64,000 bases of DNA, taken from assembly GCA_000824785.1 (NCBI GenBank), contig CCNB01000034.1, forward strand, positions 28,269-92,268. Reading direction: 5' to 3'. Under the pieces are notes generated by a model, which saw nothing but the letters and a program-made list of their open reading frames with translations, had not been told where the DNA came from and ran no database searches. This stretch comes from Mesorhizobium plurifarium. GTDB lineage: Bacteria > Pseudomonadota > Alphaproteobacteria > Rhizobiales > Rhizobiaceae. Below, one piece after another: positions 1 through 11,229 of the stretch. The position numbers and the translations under genes are program-made. Each line of letters opens with the position of its first letter. The stretch's first letter is position 1.

Positions 1-17
1 TTTCCTGGAATTGCTCT
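1..17. repeat. Partial copy of a short intergenic repeat
   Basis: The first 17 bases match one end of a roughly 48 bp repeat found in full at 10421-10470 and, in the opposite orientation, at 38146-38193. Only the end carrying TTTCCTGGAATTGCTCT is inside the window; the rest lies to the left. It follows the aldo/keto reductase stop codon directly. Confidence 0.6.
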
Positions 18-861
18 AGATCATCTCCAGGCCGCGCTTGCGCGTCGGCGGCGGGAAGGCGCGGTCGAGATCGGCGAGATCCTGCGCCGTCAGCTTGATG
101 TCGAGTGCGGCGGCGTTCTGGCGCACATGCTCCTGGCGACTGGCCTTCGGGATAGCGATGACGCCTTGCTGCGCCATCACCCAGGCAAGCGCGATCTGCG
201 CGGCGGTCGCCTTGTGCCGGGCGGCAATTGCATCGAGCCTGGCGTTGCGCGCCAGCACGCCCTGCTCCACCGGCGAATAAGCCATCAGCGGGATGCCGCG
301 CTCCGCGCACCACGGGGCCAGATCGAATTCAGGGCCGCGGCGCGAAAGATTGTAGAGCACCTGATTGGTCTGCACATTGCCGCCGGACGGCAGACCGACA
401 AGGTCTTCCATCTCGTCGGTGTCGAAATTGCTGACGCCCCAGTGACGGATCTTGCCTTCAGCCTTCAGGGCCTCGAAGGCTTCAACGGTTTCGGACAGTG
501 GCACGCTGCCCGGCCAATGCAGCAGATAGAGATCGATGCGGTCGGTGGAAAGCCGCTTCAGGCTGCTCTCGCAGGCGCGCTTGACGCCGGCGCGCGAGGC
601 GTTGGAGGGCAGCACCTTAGAGACCAGGAAGATCTCGTCGCGGCGCCCGGCGATCGCCTCCGCCACCACTTCCTCGGCGCCGCCGCCGGCATACATCTCC
701 GCCGTGTCGATCAGCGTGATGCCAAGGTCGAGCCCGAGCTTCAGCGCCGCCACCTCATCGGCGCGGCGGCGCCGGTCCTCGCCCATCTTCCAGGTGCCTT
801 GGCCCAGCACCGGAACGGCTTCGCCGGACGGCAGCTTCAGGGTTCTGATCGACGCGGGCAT
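16..861 (-). CDS. Aldo/keto reductase
   Basis: A 281-residue NADPH-dependent carbonyl reductase of the aldo/keto reductase superfamily, a cytosolic single-domain TIM barrel. The catalytic tetrad is recognisable: Asp and Tyr in DTAEMY near residue 55, Lys in LVSKVLP near 82, and His in LLHWPG near 115. The C-terminal part has the usual cofactor segment (AIPKASR). Length is normal for bacterial YeaE/2,5-diketo-gluconate reductase-like members. The start at 861 has a GGAGAAAG ribosome site just upstream. It is the last gene of the minus-strand run that begins with the copper ATPase, but 100 bp separate it from the DUF305 gene, so co-transcription is uncertain. The substrate cannot be read from the sequence. 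Confidence 0.9.
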   Translation of the reverse strand: MPASIRTLKLPSGEAVPVLGQGTWKMGEDRRRRADEVAALKLGLDLGITLIDTAEMYAGGGAEEVVAEAIAGRRDEIFLVSKVLPSNASRAGVKRACESSLKRLSTDRIDLYLLHWPGSVPLSETVEAFEALKAEGKIRHWGVSNFDTDEMEDLVGLPSGGNVQTNQVLYNLSRRGPEFDLAPWCAERGIPLMAYSPVEQGVLARNARLDAIAARHKATAAQIALAWVMAQQGVIAIPKASRQEHVRQNAAALDIKLTAQDLADLDRAFPPPTRKRGLEMI

Positions 862-963
862 GGCTTTCTCCGTAGGATGCCGGATGGCAGCACAGCCTTG
901 GCCGGAAATCCAGACCGAAGGCTCGTGGCCGCCTGGATTTCTGAGGCTGCCCGCCCGCAGTGG

Positions 964-1353
964 CTATTTCGCCGGATGCTTGGCAAGCCAGTCCTGCATT
1001 TCCTTAATTTCGGCCTCCTGGGCCGTGACCACGCCTTCGGCGAGCTTGCGGATTTCCGGGTCCTTGCCGTTGGCGATCACCACCTTGGCCATGTCGATGG
1101 CGCCCTGGTGATGCGGGATCATGCCGCGGACGAAGTCGACATCGGCATTGCCGGTGTATTTGATCGCCATGTCCTTGTGCATCTTCTTCATCGCCGCCTC
1201 ATAGCCCGTAGTGGCCGGGCTCTGGGCGCCCATCCCCATCTTGGACATGTCGTGCTTCATCTCCTCGGACGAGGCCGGCACGCTTTCGAGGAAGACGGCA
1301 AGCAGCATTCCCGCCGCCATCAAAAGCAGCACGATTTTCTTAGCCAGGGTCAT
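964..1353 (-). CDS. DUF305 exported protein, copper-associated
   Basis: A 129-residue protein with an N-terminal membrane or signal segment (about residues 5-27), a Met-rich linker (MKHDMSKMGMG), and a DUF305 domain containing the family signature MIPHHQGAIDMA. DUF305 proteins are small helical, ferritin-like exported proteins often found beside copper-resistance genes. It lies 40 bp downstream of the copper ATPase on the same strand, so a copper-responsive operon is likely. An AAAGGAGACC ribosome site precedes the ATG. The Met/His content suggests periplasmic copper handling; that is inference, since the family has no fixed biochemical role. Confidence 0.87.
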   Translation of the reverse strand: MTLAKKIVLLLMAAGMLLAVFLESVPASSEEMKHDMSKMGMGAQSPATTGYEAAMKKMHKDMAIKYTGNADVDFVRGMIPHHQGAIDMAKVVIANGKDPEIRKLAEGVVTAQEAEIKEMQDWLAKHPAK

Positions 1354-1393
1354 TAAGGTCTCCTTTGTTGGATTTCGTATCTGGGGGCTTTGC

Positions 1394-3898
<2,505 letters not shown>

Positions 3899-3930
3899 CA
3901 GCAATAGCTCGAAATTCTCGAATTGAGGCG

Positions 3931-3961
3931 GAGGTAGTCCTTCCAGTTACTGGAAGGTCAA
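3931..3961 (-). promoter_or_regulatory. CueR-type operator/promoter of the copper ATPase
   Basis: On the minus strand a TTGACC -35 box (3961-3956) is followed by a perfect 9 bp inverted repeat around one base (CCTTCCAGT-T-ACTGGAAGG read on plus, 3939-3957) and a TACCTC -10-like hexamer at 3936-3931. The spacer is 19 bp, the over-long spacing typical of promoters activated by MerR-family regulators. The dyad closely matches CueR/HmrR operators of copA promoters. A cueR gene lies at 12835. Confidence 0.88.
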
Positions 3962-4084
3962 GGGCCGGTTTCGACTTTTGCGAAAATCGGCCGGGCGATT
4001 GCGGTTTACGCTTCCGCGCGGCGGCAAATCGCGGCCGCCGCCCCCATACACAGCGCCGCGAAAACAGGCTATAGACGCCGCCGA

Positions 4085-6886
4085 ATGGCAAAGATCTCCC
4101 TGAAGCTCGACGAAATCATCGATGGCGACGTGCTGCGCCGCGACCTGACCGCGCTGACGGCGGCGACCGCCGGCGACGGTTCGGGACCGGCGGTTCGCAC
4201 GGCCGTCCTGCAGCTGCTCAAAGGCAGGCTGGCGGAGGGGCGCAAGATCGCCGAGGCCATGCTCATGCAGGATGGCGGCGGCAATGCCTGCGCCGAGCGG
4301 CTCTCGCATCTGATGGATGAGCTGATCCGGGCGCTCTATGATTTCGCCGCCACCCACGTCTACCGCGTCAAGAACCGGTCGGTGGCCGAGCGCATGGCGG
4401 TCGTGGCCGTCGGCGGCTATGGCCGCGGCACGCTGGCGCCGGGCTCCGACATCGACCTGCTTTTCCTCTTGCCCTACAAGCAGACGCCGTGGGGCGAGCA
4501 GATCGTCGAATACATGCTCTACATGCTGTGGGACATGGGGCTGAAGGTCGGCCACGCCACCCGCAACATCGAGGAGTGCCTGAGGCTCTCGCGCAGCGAC
4601 ATCACCATCCGCACATCGATCCTGGAGGCGCGTTTCCTGTGGGGCGAACGCAAGCTCTATGATGAGCTGCTCACCCGCTTCGACCACGAAGTGGTGCGCA
4701 CGACCGGGCCGGAATATGTGCAGGCCAAGCTCGCCGAGCGCGACGAGCGCCACGCCAAGGCCGGCGAAAGCCGCTACCTGGTCGAGCCCAACGTCAAGGA
4801 CGGCAAAGGCGGCCTGCGCGACCTGCAGACGCTGTTCTGGATCGGCAAATATTTCTATCGCGTGCGCACCGGCGAGGAGCTGGTCGAGAAGGGCGTCTTC
4901 ACCGAGGCCGAATACCGCGAGTTCCAGAAGGCCGAGGACTTTTTGTGGGCGGTGCGCTGCCACATGCATTTCCTCACCGGCAAGGCGGAGGAACGGCTGC
5001 ATTTCGACATCCAGCGCGAGATCGCCGAACGGCTAGGCTATACGACGCATCCCGGCCTGTCGGCGGTCGAGCGCTTCATGAAGCACTATTTCCTCGTCGC
5101 CAAGGATGTCGGCGACCTCACCCGCATCTTCTGCGCTGCGCTCGAGGAAGAGCAGGCCAAGCATGTGCCGGGCTTCAACCGCATCTTCCTCACCTTCCAG
5201 CGGCGCAAGCGCAAGCTTGCCGGCACAAGCGATTTCATCGTCGACAATCACCGCATCAACATCGCCGACGACGGCGTGTTCGAGCGCGATCCGGTCAATC
5301 TGCTGAGGTTGTTCTGGTTCGCCGACAAGCATGGGCTGGAGTTCCATCCCGATGCGCTCAAGCTGCTCACCCGCTCGCTTGGCCTCGTCAACAAGTCGCT
5401 GCGGCGCGACGAGGAGGCCAACCGGCTGTTCCTCGACATATTGACCTCGGACCGCAACGCCGAGCTCAACCTGCGGCGCATGAACGAGGCCGGGCTGCTC
5501 GGCAGGCTGATCCCCGATTTCGGGAAGATCGTCGCCATGATGCAGTTCTCGATGTACCACCACTACACGGTGGACGAGCATCTGATCCGCTGCATCGGCG
5601 TGCTGGCCGAGATCGAGCGCGGCGACGGCGCCAAGGTGCATCCGCTGTCGCATTCGCTGATGCCGGGGTTGAAGAAGAGCCGCGAGGCGCTCTATGTCGC
5701 CGTGCTTCTGCACGATATCGCCAAGGGCCGTCCGGAGGATCATTCGGAAGCCGGCGCCCGCATTGCCCGGCGCATCTGCCCGCATATGGGGTTGTCGGCG
5801 GCCGACACCGAGACCGTCGCCTGGCTGGTCGAGAATCACCTCGTGATGTCGATGATGGCGCAGACGCGCGACCTCAACGACCGCAAGACCATCGAGGATT
5901 TCGCCTCGATCGTGCAGTCGGTCGAGCGGCTGAAGCTGCTTTTGATCCTCACTGTCTGCGACATCCGGGGCGTCGGGCCTGGTGTGTGGAACGGCTGGAA
6001 GGGGCAATTGCTGCGCACGCTTTATTTCGAGACCGAGCTGCTGCTCACCGGCGGCTTCTCCGAAGTGTCGCGCGCCGAGCGCACGGCGGCAGCGCGCGAG
6101 CAGCTGGCCGAGGCGCTGTCCGCCTGGCCGGCCAAGGAACGCAAGCGCTACGTCGCCCTGCACTACGAGAACTATCTGCTCACCGTCGACCTCCCCGACC
6201 AGCTTCGCCATGCCGAGTTCATCCGCGAGGCGGATGCGGCCGGCAAGAAGCTCGCCACCATGGTCAAGACGCATGAGTTCGAGGCGGTGACCGAGATCAC
6301 CGTGCTGGCGCCCGATCATCCGCGCCTGCTGTCGATCATTGCAGGGGCCTGCGCGGCGGCCGGCGGCAACATCGTCGACGCGCAGATCTTCACCACCTCG
6401 GACGGGCGCGCGCTCGACTCCATCCTGATCTCGAGGGAATTCGACCTTGACGAGGACGAGCGCCGCCGCGCCGAGCGCGTCGGCCGGCTGATCGAGGACG
6501 TGCTGTCCGGCAAGAGCTGGCTGCCCGAGATGATCGAGAAGCGCACCAAGCCGAAACGCGGCGCCAAGGCTTTCAGGATTCCGCCGCGCGCCGAGATCCG
6601 CAACACGCTGTCCAACCGCTTCTCAGTGATCGAGGTCGAGGGTCTCGACCGGCCGGGGCTGCTCTCCGAGATCACCGGAACGCTTTCCGACCTTTCGCTC
6701 GACATCGCCTCGGCGCATATCACCACCTTCGGCGAAAAGGTCATCGACACGTTCTACGTCACCGACCTGACCGGACAGAAGATCGACAGCCCGACGCGCA
6801 CCGCCGCCATCCACAAGCGGCTGATCGATACGCTGGAAGGCAATTCGTCGGAACGCAACGGCAAGGCCAAGGCGGCGGCCGAGTGA
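4085..6886 (+). CDS. glnD: Bifunctional PII uridylyltransferase/uridylyl-removing enzyme
   Basis: A 933-residue sensor of glutamine status that adds UMP to PII proteins, or removes it, and so controls nitrogen assimilation. Domains in order: a nucleotidyltransferase with GGYGRGTLAPGSDIDL (about 110-124), a GlnD helical region, an HD hydrolase with LLHDIAKGRPEDHS (about 540-555), and two C-terminal ACT domains (about 735-790 and 845-905), each with a DHPRLL or DRPGLL signature. Full length for the family. The next gene, murJ, starts 40 bp downstream on the same strand, an arrangement common in rhizobia. The start is ATG at 4085; the ribosome site is weak. Confidence 0.97.
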   Translation: MAKISLKLDEIIDGDVLRRDLTALTAATAGDGSGPAVRTAVLQLLKGRLAEGRKIAEAMLMQDGGGNACAERLSHLMDELIRALYDFAATHVYRVKNRSVAERMAVVAVGGYGRGTLAPGSDIDLLFLLPYKQTPWGEQIVEYMLYMLWDMGLKVGHATRNIEECLRLSRSDITIRTSILEARFLWGERKLYDELLTRFDHEVVRTTGPEYVQAKLAERDERHAKAGESRYLVEPNVKDGKGGLRDLQTLFWIGKYFYRVRTGEELVEKGVFTEAEYREFQKAEDFLWAVRCHMHFLTGKAEERLHFDIQREIAERLGYTTHPGLSAVERFMKHYFLVAKDVGDLTRIFCAALEEEQAKHVPGFNRIFLTFQRRKRKLAGTSDFIVDNHRINIADDGVFERDPVNLLRLFWFADKHGLEFHPDALKLLTRSLGLVNKSLRRDEEANRLFLDILTSDRNAELNLRRMNEAGLLGRLIPDFGKIVAMMQFSMYHHYTVDEHLIRCIGVLAEIERGDGAKVHPLSHSLMPGLKKSREALYVAVLLHDIAKGRPEDHSEAGARIARRICPHMGLSAADTETVAWLVENHLVMSMMAQTRDLNDRKTIEDFASIVQSVERLKLLLILTVCDIRGVGPGVWNGWKGQLLRTLYFETELLLTGGFSEVSRAERTAAAREQLAEALSAWPAKERKRYVALHYENYLLTVDLPDQLRHAEFIREADAAGKKLATMVKTHEFEAVTEITVLAPDHPRLLSIIAGACAAAGGNIVDAQIFTTSDGRALDSILISREFDLDEDERRRAERVGRLIEDVLSGKSWLPEMIEKRTKPKRGAKAFRIPPRAEIRNTLSNRFSVIEVEGLDRPGLLSEITGTLSDLSLDIASAHITTFGEKVIDTFYVTDLTGQKIDSPTRTAAIHKRLIDTLEGNSSERNGKAKAAAE

Positions 6887-6926
6887 CCATCCAATTGACG
6901 CAATTTTTCTGGCAGTCATTCCCAGC

Positions 6927-8531
6927 ATGAGCCTCGTCAAGAAATTCGCCACCGTCGCCTCCGGCACGCTGATGAGCCGCGCGCTGGGTTTCGGCCGCGA
7001 GATGCTGATGGCGGCGGCGCTCGGCACCGGGCCGGTCGCCGATGCCTTCAACGCCGCCTTCCAGTTCCCCAATACCTTCCGCCGGCTGTTCGCCGAAGGC
7101 GCCTTCAATGCCGCTTTCGTGCCGCTCTTCGCCAAGGAGATCGAGCAGCACGGCAATGAAGGCGCCAAGCGCTTCTCGGAGGAAGTGTTCGGCGTGCTGT
7201 TCTCGGCGCTTTTGGCGCTGACGATCGCGATGGAACTCGCGATGCCGCTGATCGTGCGCTACCTGGTGGCGCCGGGCTTCGCCGACATTCCGGGCAAGTT
7301 CGAGACGACCGTCACGCTTGCGACGATCATGTTCCCTTATCTCATCTGCATGTCGCTCGGCGCCATGATGGCGGGCATGCTGAACTCGCTGCGCCGCTAT
7401 TTCGCGGCGGCGATCGCGCCCGCCTTCCTCAACATCATCCTGATCAGCGTGCTCGCCTATGCCTGGTATCACGGGCTCGACGCGCATGATGTCGGCTTCG
7501 GGCTGTCCTGGGGCGTGCTGGCGGCGGGCATCGTGCAGCTCGCCATCGTCTGGGTGGCGGTGCGCCATGCCGGCATCTCGATCGGTTTCCGCCGGCCGAA
7601 GATGACGCCCAACGTCAAGCGGCTGCTGATCCTGGCGCTGCCGGCGGCGATTACCGGCGGCATAACCCAGATCAACCAGCTGATCGGCACAGCGATCGCC
7701 TCGGCGCAGAACAGCGCCGTGTCGTCGCTCGCCTATGCCGACCGCATCTACCAATTACCGCTCGGCGTCGTCGGCGTGGCCGTCGCCATCGTGCTTTTGC
7801 CGGAACTGTCGCGGGCGCTGAAATCGGGCAATCTGATCGAGGCCGCCAATCTGCAGAACCGCTCGGTCGAGTTCACCCTGTTCATGACGTTGCCGGCGGC
7901 CGCCGCACTCTGGGTGATGTCGGAGCCGATCGTGCGGCTGGTCTATGAGCGCGGCGCCTTCGCCGCCAACCACTCGACGCCGATTGTCGCTTCCATCCTC
8001 GCGATCTTCGGCCTCGGCCTGCCGGCCTTCGTGCTGATCAAGGCTTTCACGCCGGGCTATTTCGCGCGCGAGGACACGCGCACGCCGATGATCTTCGCAG
8101 CAATCTCGGTCGGCGTGAACGTCGCCACCGCATTGACTTTGTTCCCTTCGATGGGCGCGCCGGGCATCGCGGTGGCCTCGGCCGTCGCCGGCTGGGTCAA
8201 CGCGCTGATGCTGCTCGGCATGCTGATCAGGCGCGGCCATTGGGGCCGCGACATCCCGCTCTTGAAGCGTATTCCGCGGCTGGTGCTGTCGGCGGCGATC
8301 ATGGCGACGGCGCTTTACTTCGCCGAACACTACTTCGCCGCCAGGCTCGGTCCCGGCTCGCCGCTGGTGGTGAAGGCGACGACGCTGTTCGCGCTGGTCG
8401 GCGGGGGTGCGGCGCTCTATTTCATCGCCGCCTTCGGCACCGGCGGCGCCGATTTCGGCATGATCCGCCGGAACGTTCGGCGCGGGTCGAAGACAACGCC
8501 GCCTGTTACGGAACAGTCTCCAGATCCGTGA
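6927..8531 (+). CDS. murJ: Lipid II flippase MurJ (MviN)
   Basis: A 534-residue polytopic inner-membrane protein of the MOP exporter superfamily that moves the peptidoglycan precursor lipid II to the periplasmic face. The N-terminus (SGTLMSRALGFGREMLMA) and the following QFPNTFRRLFAEGAFNAAFVPLF segment carry the conserved arginines of MurJ, and about 14 hydrophobic segments span the protein. It follows glnD closely and was probably transcribed with it. Its last 26 bp overlap the 3' end of the convergent vapC-like gene, so the C-terminal tail (rich in Arg, Lys and Pro) is shared with antisense coding sequence. Confidence 0.95.
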   Translation: MSLVKKFATVASGTLMSRALGFGREMLMAAALGTGPVADAFNAAFQFPNTFRRLFAEGAFNAAFVPLFAKEIEQHGNEGAKRFSEEVFGVLFSALLALTIAMELAMPLIVRYLVAPGFADIPGKFETTVTLATIMFPYLICMSLGAMMAGMLNSLRRYFAAAIAPAFLNIILISVLAYAWYHGLDAHDVGFGLSWGVLAAGIVQLAIVWVAVRHAGISIGFRRPKMTPNVKRLLILALPAAITGGITQINQLIGTAIASAQNSAVSSLAYADRIYQLPLGVVGVAVAIVLLPELSRALKSGNLIEAANLQNRSVEFTLFMTLPAAAALWVMSEPIVRLVYERGAFAANHSTPIVASILAIFGLGLPAFVLIKAFTPGYFAREDTRTPMIFAAISVGVNVATALTLFPSMGAPGIAVASAVAGWVNALMLLGMLIRRGHWGRDIPLLKRIPRLVLSAAIMATALYFAEHYFAARLGPGSPLVVKATTLFALVGGGAALYFIAAFGTGGADFGMIRRNVRRGSKTTPPVTEQSPDP

Positions 8532-8910
8532 GCCTGAATTCGTCTGCCGTAGAGAGCATCGGAACGGCGTAATAGCGAGCGCAAGCGTAGTGGAAACAAT
8601 CCGCCATGTTCAGGCGCATGGCGTTGCTGCGAAATCGTGACGCGGCCTCAATGGATAGCGACGCTGCCTCGGGCGCCGGCGGAAGCTCGCGTAACGCAAT
8701 TGCGCGTTCTTCGAGAAAGCGGCCTACAATCTCCGCACTTCTGACGACCGGTATGGCCAGCTTTTCCGGCCGAGCTAGCGCCATGGCCGCTTCCCACACG
8801 GCGATGGCGGAAGTGAACGGTGCCGATGCTTCGGTGACCGCTCGCGCGCAGCGTTCGGCTTCGACCTCGTTGCTCAGCATCGCGACGATGGCTGCTGCGT
8901 CGACAAACAT
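8506..8910 (-). CDS. vapC: VapC-like PIN-domain toxin
   Basis: A 134-residue PIN-domain ribonuclease, the toxin half of a type II toxin-antitoxin pair. The acidic residues of the PIN active site are visible: Asp in MFVDAAAIVAML near the N-terminus, Glu in SAIAVWEAAMAL, and Asp in LNMADCFHYACARYYAVPML. The last motif also has the late Asp (STADEF). It overlaps the upstream antitoxin stop by one base (TGATG), indicating translational coupling. Its 3' end overlaps murJ. VapC proteins usually cut initiator tRNA or rRNA loops; the target here is unknown. Confidence 0.85.
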   Translation of the reverse strand: MFVDAAAIVAMLSNEVEAERCARAVTEASAPFTSAIAVWEAAMALARPEKLAIPVVRSAEIVGRFLEERAIALRELPPAPEAASLSIEAASRFRSNAMRLNMADCFHYACARYYAVPMLSTADEFRLTDLETVP

Positions 8911-9155
8911 CAGTCGTCGCCCGACAATTCATCGTAGACCGAGCGAGGCAGCGGCTTGCGCGCTTGCTCGCTGAGCTTGATCCCAAATTCAGCCCGCAAC
9001 CGCGCCGCCGTTTCCAAAGGCGTTTCACGATTGCGGCGACGCTCCAATGCCTCCCGCATCGCAATCACGATCGCCTCGGTGAGACCGACCCCTTCGACTT
9101 TAGCGAAGGCCCGTGTCAGCCTGTCGGCTTCCTTGTTGTTGATGTTGATGGTCAT
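8910..9155 (-). CDS. vapB: VapB-like antitoxin
   Basis: An 81-residue antitoxin of the rhizobial VapB / DUF2191-like type. It begins MTININNKEADRL, typical of a short N-terminal beta strand plus helix DNA-binding fold, and its charged C-terminal half (RRRNRETPLETAARLRAE) would wrap the toxin. An open frame extends upstream to 9320, but that extension has no ribosome site and unlikely composition, so the ATG at 9155 is preferred. The stop overlaps the vapC start by one base. It probably represses its own promoter through the repeats just upstream. Confidence 0.8.
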   Translation of the reverse strand: MTININNKEADRLTRAFAKVEGVGLTEAIVIAMREALERRRNRETPLETAARLRAEFGIKLSEQARKPLPRSVYDELSGDD

Positions 9156-9190
9156 GTCTACATTTCTGCGTGTAGCCAGTAGTATGTAGC
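9156..9190 (-). promoter_or_regulatory. Candidate vapBC operator
   Basis: Immediately upstream of vapB, TCTACAT (9157-9163) and ATGTAGC (9184-9190) form an imperfect inverted repeat, and a third related heptamer, TGTAGCC (9171-9177), lies between them. This layout fits VapB autoregulation, but no hexamer pair is strong enough to name a promoter with confidence. Confidence 0.35.
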
Positions 9191-9334
9191 TCCATCCACG
9201 GAGTGTCAATTGTGAGCTCGTCTCAATTGGCTCAATTCCAAGCTCTTGATCCCACAACCACCTTCGTTCATAAGCGCGCCGTCGAAAGACTTTCGCCGCG
9301 CGCGAAACGGCCCTCCACAAGCCATGAGGACATC

Positions 9335-10402
9335 ATGACCGCCTTCAAGCCACTCGTCTTTTCAGGCGTCCAGCCGACCGGCAATCTGCATCTCGGCAAT
9401 TATCTCGGCGCCATCAAGAAATTCGTCGCCCTACAGGAACAGTCCGACTGCATCTATTGCGTCGTCGACCTGCATTCGCTGACGGCGCAGCTCGTGCACC
9501 AGGACCTCGGCGACCAGACGCGCTCGATCACCGCGGCGTTCCTGGCCTCCGGCATCGACCCGAAGAAGCACATCGTCTTCAATCAGTCGCGGGTCATCCA
9601 GCACGCCGAGCTGGCCTGGATCTTCAACTGCGTGGCACGCATCGGCTGGATGTACCGCATGACGCAGTTCAAGGACAAGGCAGGCAAGGACCGCGAGAAC
9701 GCCTCGCTCGGCCTGCTCGCCTATCCGAGCCTGATGGCCGCCGACATCCTGCTTTACCGCGCCACCCATGTGCCGGTGGGCGAGGACCAGAAGCAGCATC
9801 TGGAGCTGACCCGCGATATCGCGCAGAAATTCAACAATGACTTCTCCGAGAAGATCGCGGCACTTGGCGTCGGCGTCGAGATGAGGATAGGCGAGGAGAC
9901 GGTGAACGGCTATTTCCCGATCACCGAACCGGTCATCGGCGGCCCGGCGGCGCGCATCATGAGCCTGCGCGACGGTTCCAAGAAGATGTCGAAGTCGGAC
10001 CCGTCTGACCTCTCGCGCATCAACCTGACGGACGATGCCGACACCATCTCGAAGAAGATCCGCAAGGCCAAGACCGATCCGGAGGCCTTGCCGAGCGAGA
10101 TCGACGGGCTGGAAAGCCGGCCCGAGGCGGAAAACCTCGTCGGCATCTATGCCGGCCTGGCGGAGATCTCGAAGGAAGACGTGCTGAAGCAATATGGCGG
10201 CCAGCAGTTTTCCGTGTTCAAGCCGGCGCTTGCCGACCTTGCCGTGGAAAAGCTGGCGCCGATCGCTGCGGAGATGCGCCGCATCGAGGGCGACCGCGCC
10301 TATGTCGATGCCGTGCTCAAGGATGGCGGCGACCGCGCCCGCGCGATCGCCGAGGGCACGATGAAGACGGTTCGCGACATCATCGGCCTGCTGCAGGACT
10401 GA
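9335..10402 (+). CDS. trpS: Tryptophanyl-tRNA synthetase
   Basis: A 355-residue class I aminoacyl-tRNA synthetase that charges tRNA-Trp in the cytosol. The HIGH-type signature is PTGNLHLGNY (residues 14-23) and the KMSKS loop is SKKMSKSD, with the family features AYPSLMAADILLY and VGEDQKQHLEL. An ATG at 9335 is chosen because the TrpS fold starts there (FSGVQPTGN) and a GAGGA ribosome site sits 4 bp upstream; the open frame reaches back to 9203 but that stretch resembles no TrpS sequence. Full length for the bacterial enzyme. Confidence 0.97.
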   Translation: MTAFKPLVFSGVQPTGNLHLGNYLGAIKKFVALQEQSDCIYCVVDLHSLTAQLVHQDLGDQTRSITAAFLASGIDPKKHIVFNQSRVIQHAELAWIFNCVARIGWMYRMTQFKDKAGKDRENASLGLLAYPSLMAADILLYRATHVPVGEDQKQHLELTRDIAQKFNNDFSEKIAALGVGVEMRIGEETVNGYFPITEPVIGGPAARIMSLRDGSKKMSKSDPSDLSRINLTDDADTISKKIRKAKTDPEALPSEIDGLESRPEAENLVGIYAGLAEISKEDVLKQYGGQQFSVFKPALADLAVEKLAPIAAEMRRIEGDRAYVDAVLKDGGDRARAIAEGTMKTVRDIIGLLQD

Positions 10403-10420
10403 TCGACAAGTAGTTGTTTC

Positions 10421-10470
10421 GACGCAGTTCCGGACGGAAAACCGCTACACACTTTTCCTGGAATTGCTCT
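10421..10470 (-). repeat. Short intergenic repeat, full copy A
   Basis: This 50 bp segment after trpS is the reverse complement of 38146-38193 with only a few differences. Shared blocks include AGAGCAATTCCAGGAAA, GTAGCGGTTTTCCGT and CGGAAxTGCGT. A third, partial copy is at 1-17. All copies are between genes and just after a stop codon. It looks like a small dispersed rhizobial extragenic repeat; function unknown. Confidence 0.75.
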
Positions 10471-10555
10471 GGGACCATTGCCGTACCGGCCGGCGGCTTG
10501 CCGCCGGTCCGTGGCGGTGGCAGATTGCGGCTGAAACCATACCGAGCAGATAGAC

Positions 10556-11047
10556 ATGGTCTCCAAACGCCTCAGCCGCGAAGCCGGGCATCGCAGAAAA
10601 TTCCTGGCGATCATCGACGACACGCCGGAATGCGAGCGCGCCGTCGCCTATGCCTCGAAGCGGGCGCAGCACACCAGCGGCGTGCTGGTACTGCTCTATG
10701 TCATCGAGCCGGACGATTTCCAGCACTGGCTGGGCGTGGAAAAGATCATGCGCGAGGAAGCAAACGCGACGGCGCGCGGGGCACTCGACGGCTACGCCAA
10801 TAAGGTGCGTCAGAGCGTCGGCATCGAGCCGGAACTGGTCGTGCGCGAAGGCAAGCCGACCGAGGAGATCCACAAGCTGATCGAGGACGATCAGGACATC
10901 GCCATCCTGGTGCTGGCGGCCGGCGCCGGCAAGGAAGGCCCGGGACCGCTGGTCAGCGCGGTTGCCGGCCGCGGCGCCGCCTTCCCCATCCCGGTCACGG
11001 TGGTGCCGCAAAACCTGTCCGACGAAGAGATCGACAGCCTCGCTTAA
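10556..11047 (+). CDS. Universal stress protein, UspA family
   Basis: A 163-residue single UspA domain. It starts with the typical KFLAIIDDTPECERAVAYA first strand and helix. The C-terminal half holds a region (ILVLAAGAGKEGPGPLVSAV) that matches the position of the nucleotide-binding loop, but the classical G-2x-G-9x-G(S/T) spacing is not clean, so ATP binding is doubtful. It sits between trpS and nfuA, as in related rhizobia, with 153 bp before it that include a dispersed repeat. Its role in stress survival is inferred from the family only. Confidence 0.85.
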   Translation: MVSKRLSREAGHRRKFLAIIDDTPECERAVAYASKRAQHTSGVLVLLYVIEPDDFQHWLGVEKIMREEANATARGALDGYANKVRQSVGIEPELVVREGKPTEEIHKLIEDDQDIAILVLAAGAGKEGPGPLVSAVAGRGAAFPIPVTVVPQNLSDEEIDSLA

Positions 11048-11181
11048 GCCATCTCAATCGGGCGACCGCAGCCCGACCACCGCGACCCACTTCAAAAGTC
11101 ATGGCGGAGGCGATAAAACATTCCGCCAGCCAGCCGTTCGCAGCGACGCGTTTCGCTTGAATGTCCAGCCGATAGAGCCTA

Positions 11182-11198
11182 TTTAGAATTATTCCAAA
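11182..11198 (+). promoter_or_regulatory. Iron control element-like (Irr) site upstream of nfuA
   Basis: TTTAGAA-TTA-TTCCAAA, 32 bp before the nfuA start, differs by one base from the ICE consensus TTTAGAA-N3-TTCTAAA bound by the rhizobial iron regulator Irr. Its position next to an Fe-S cluster gene makes iron control plausible. Confidence 0.6.
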
Positions 11199-11229
11199 CT
11201 ATCGGCCCGCGAAGGGCCTGGAGATGCCC

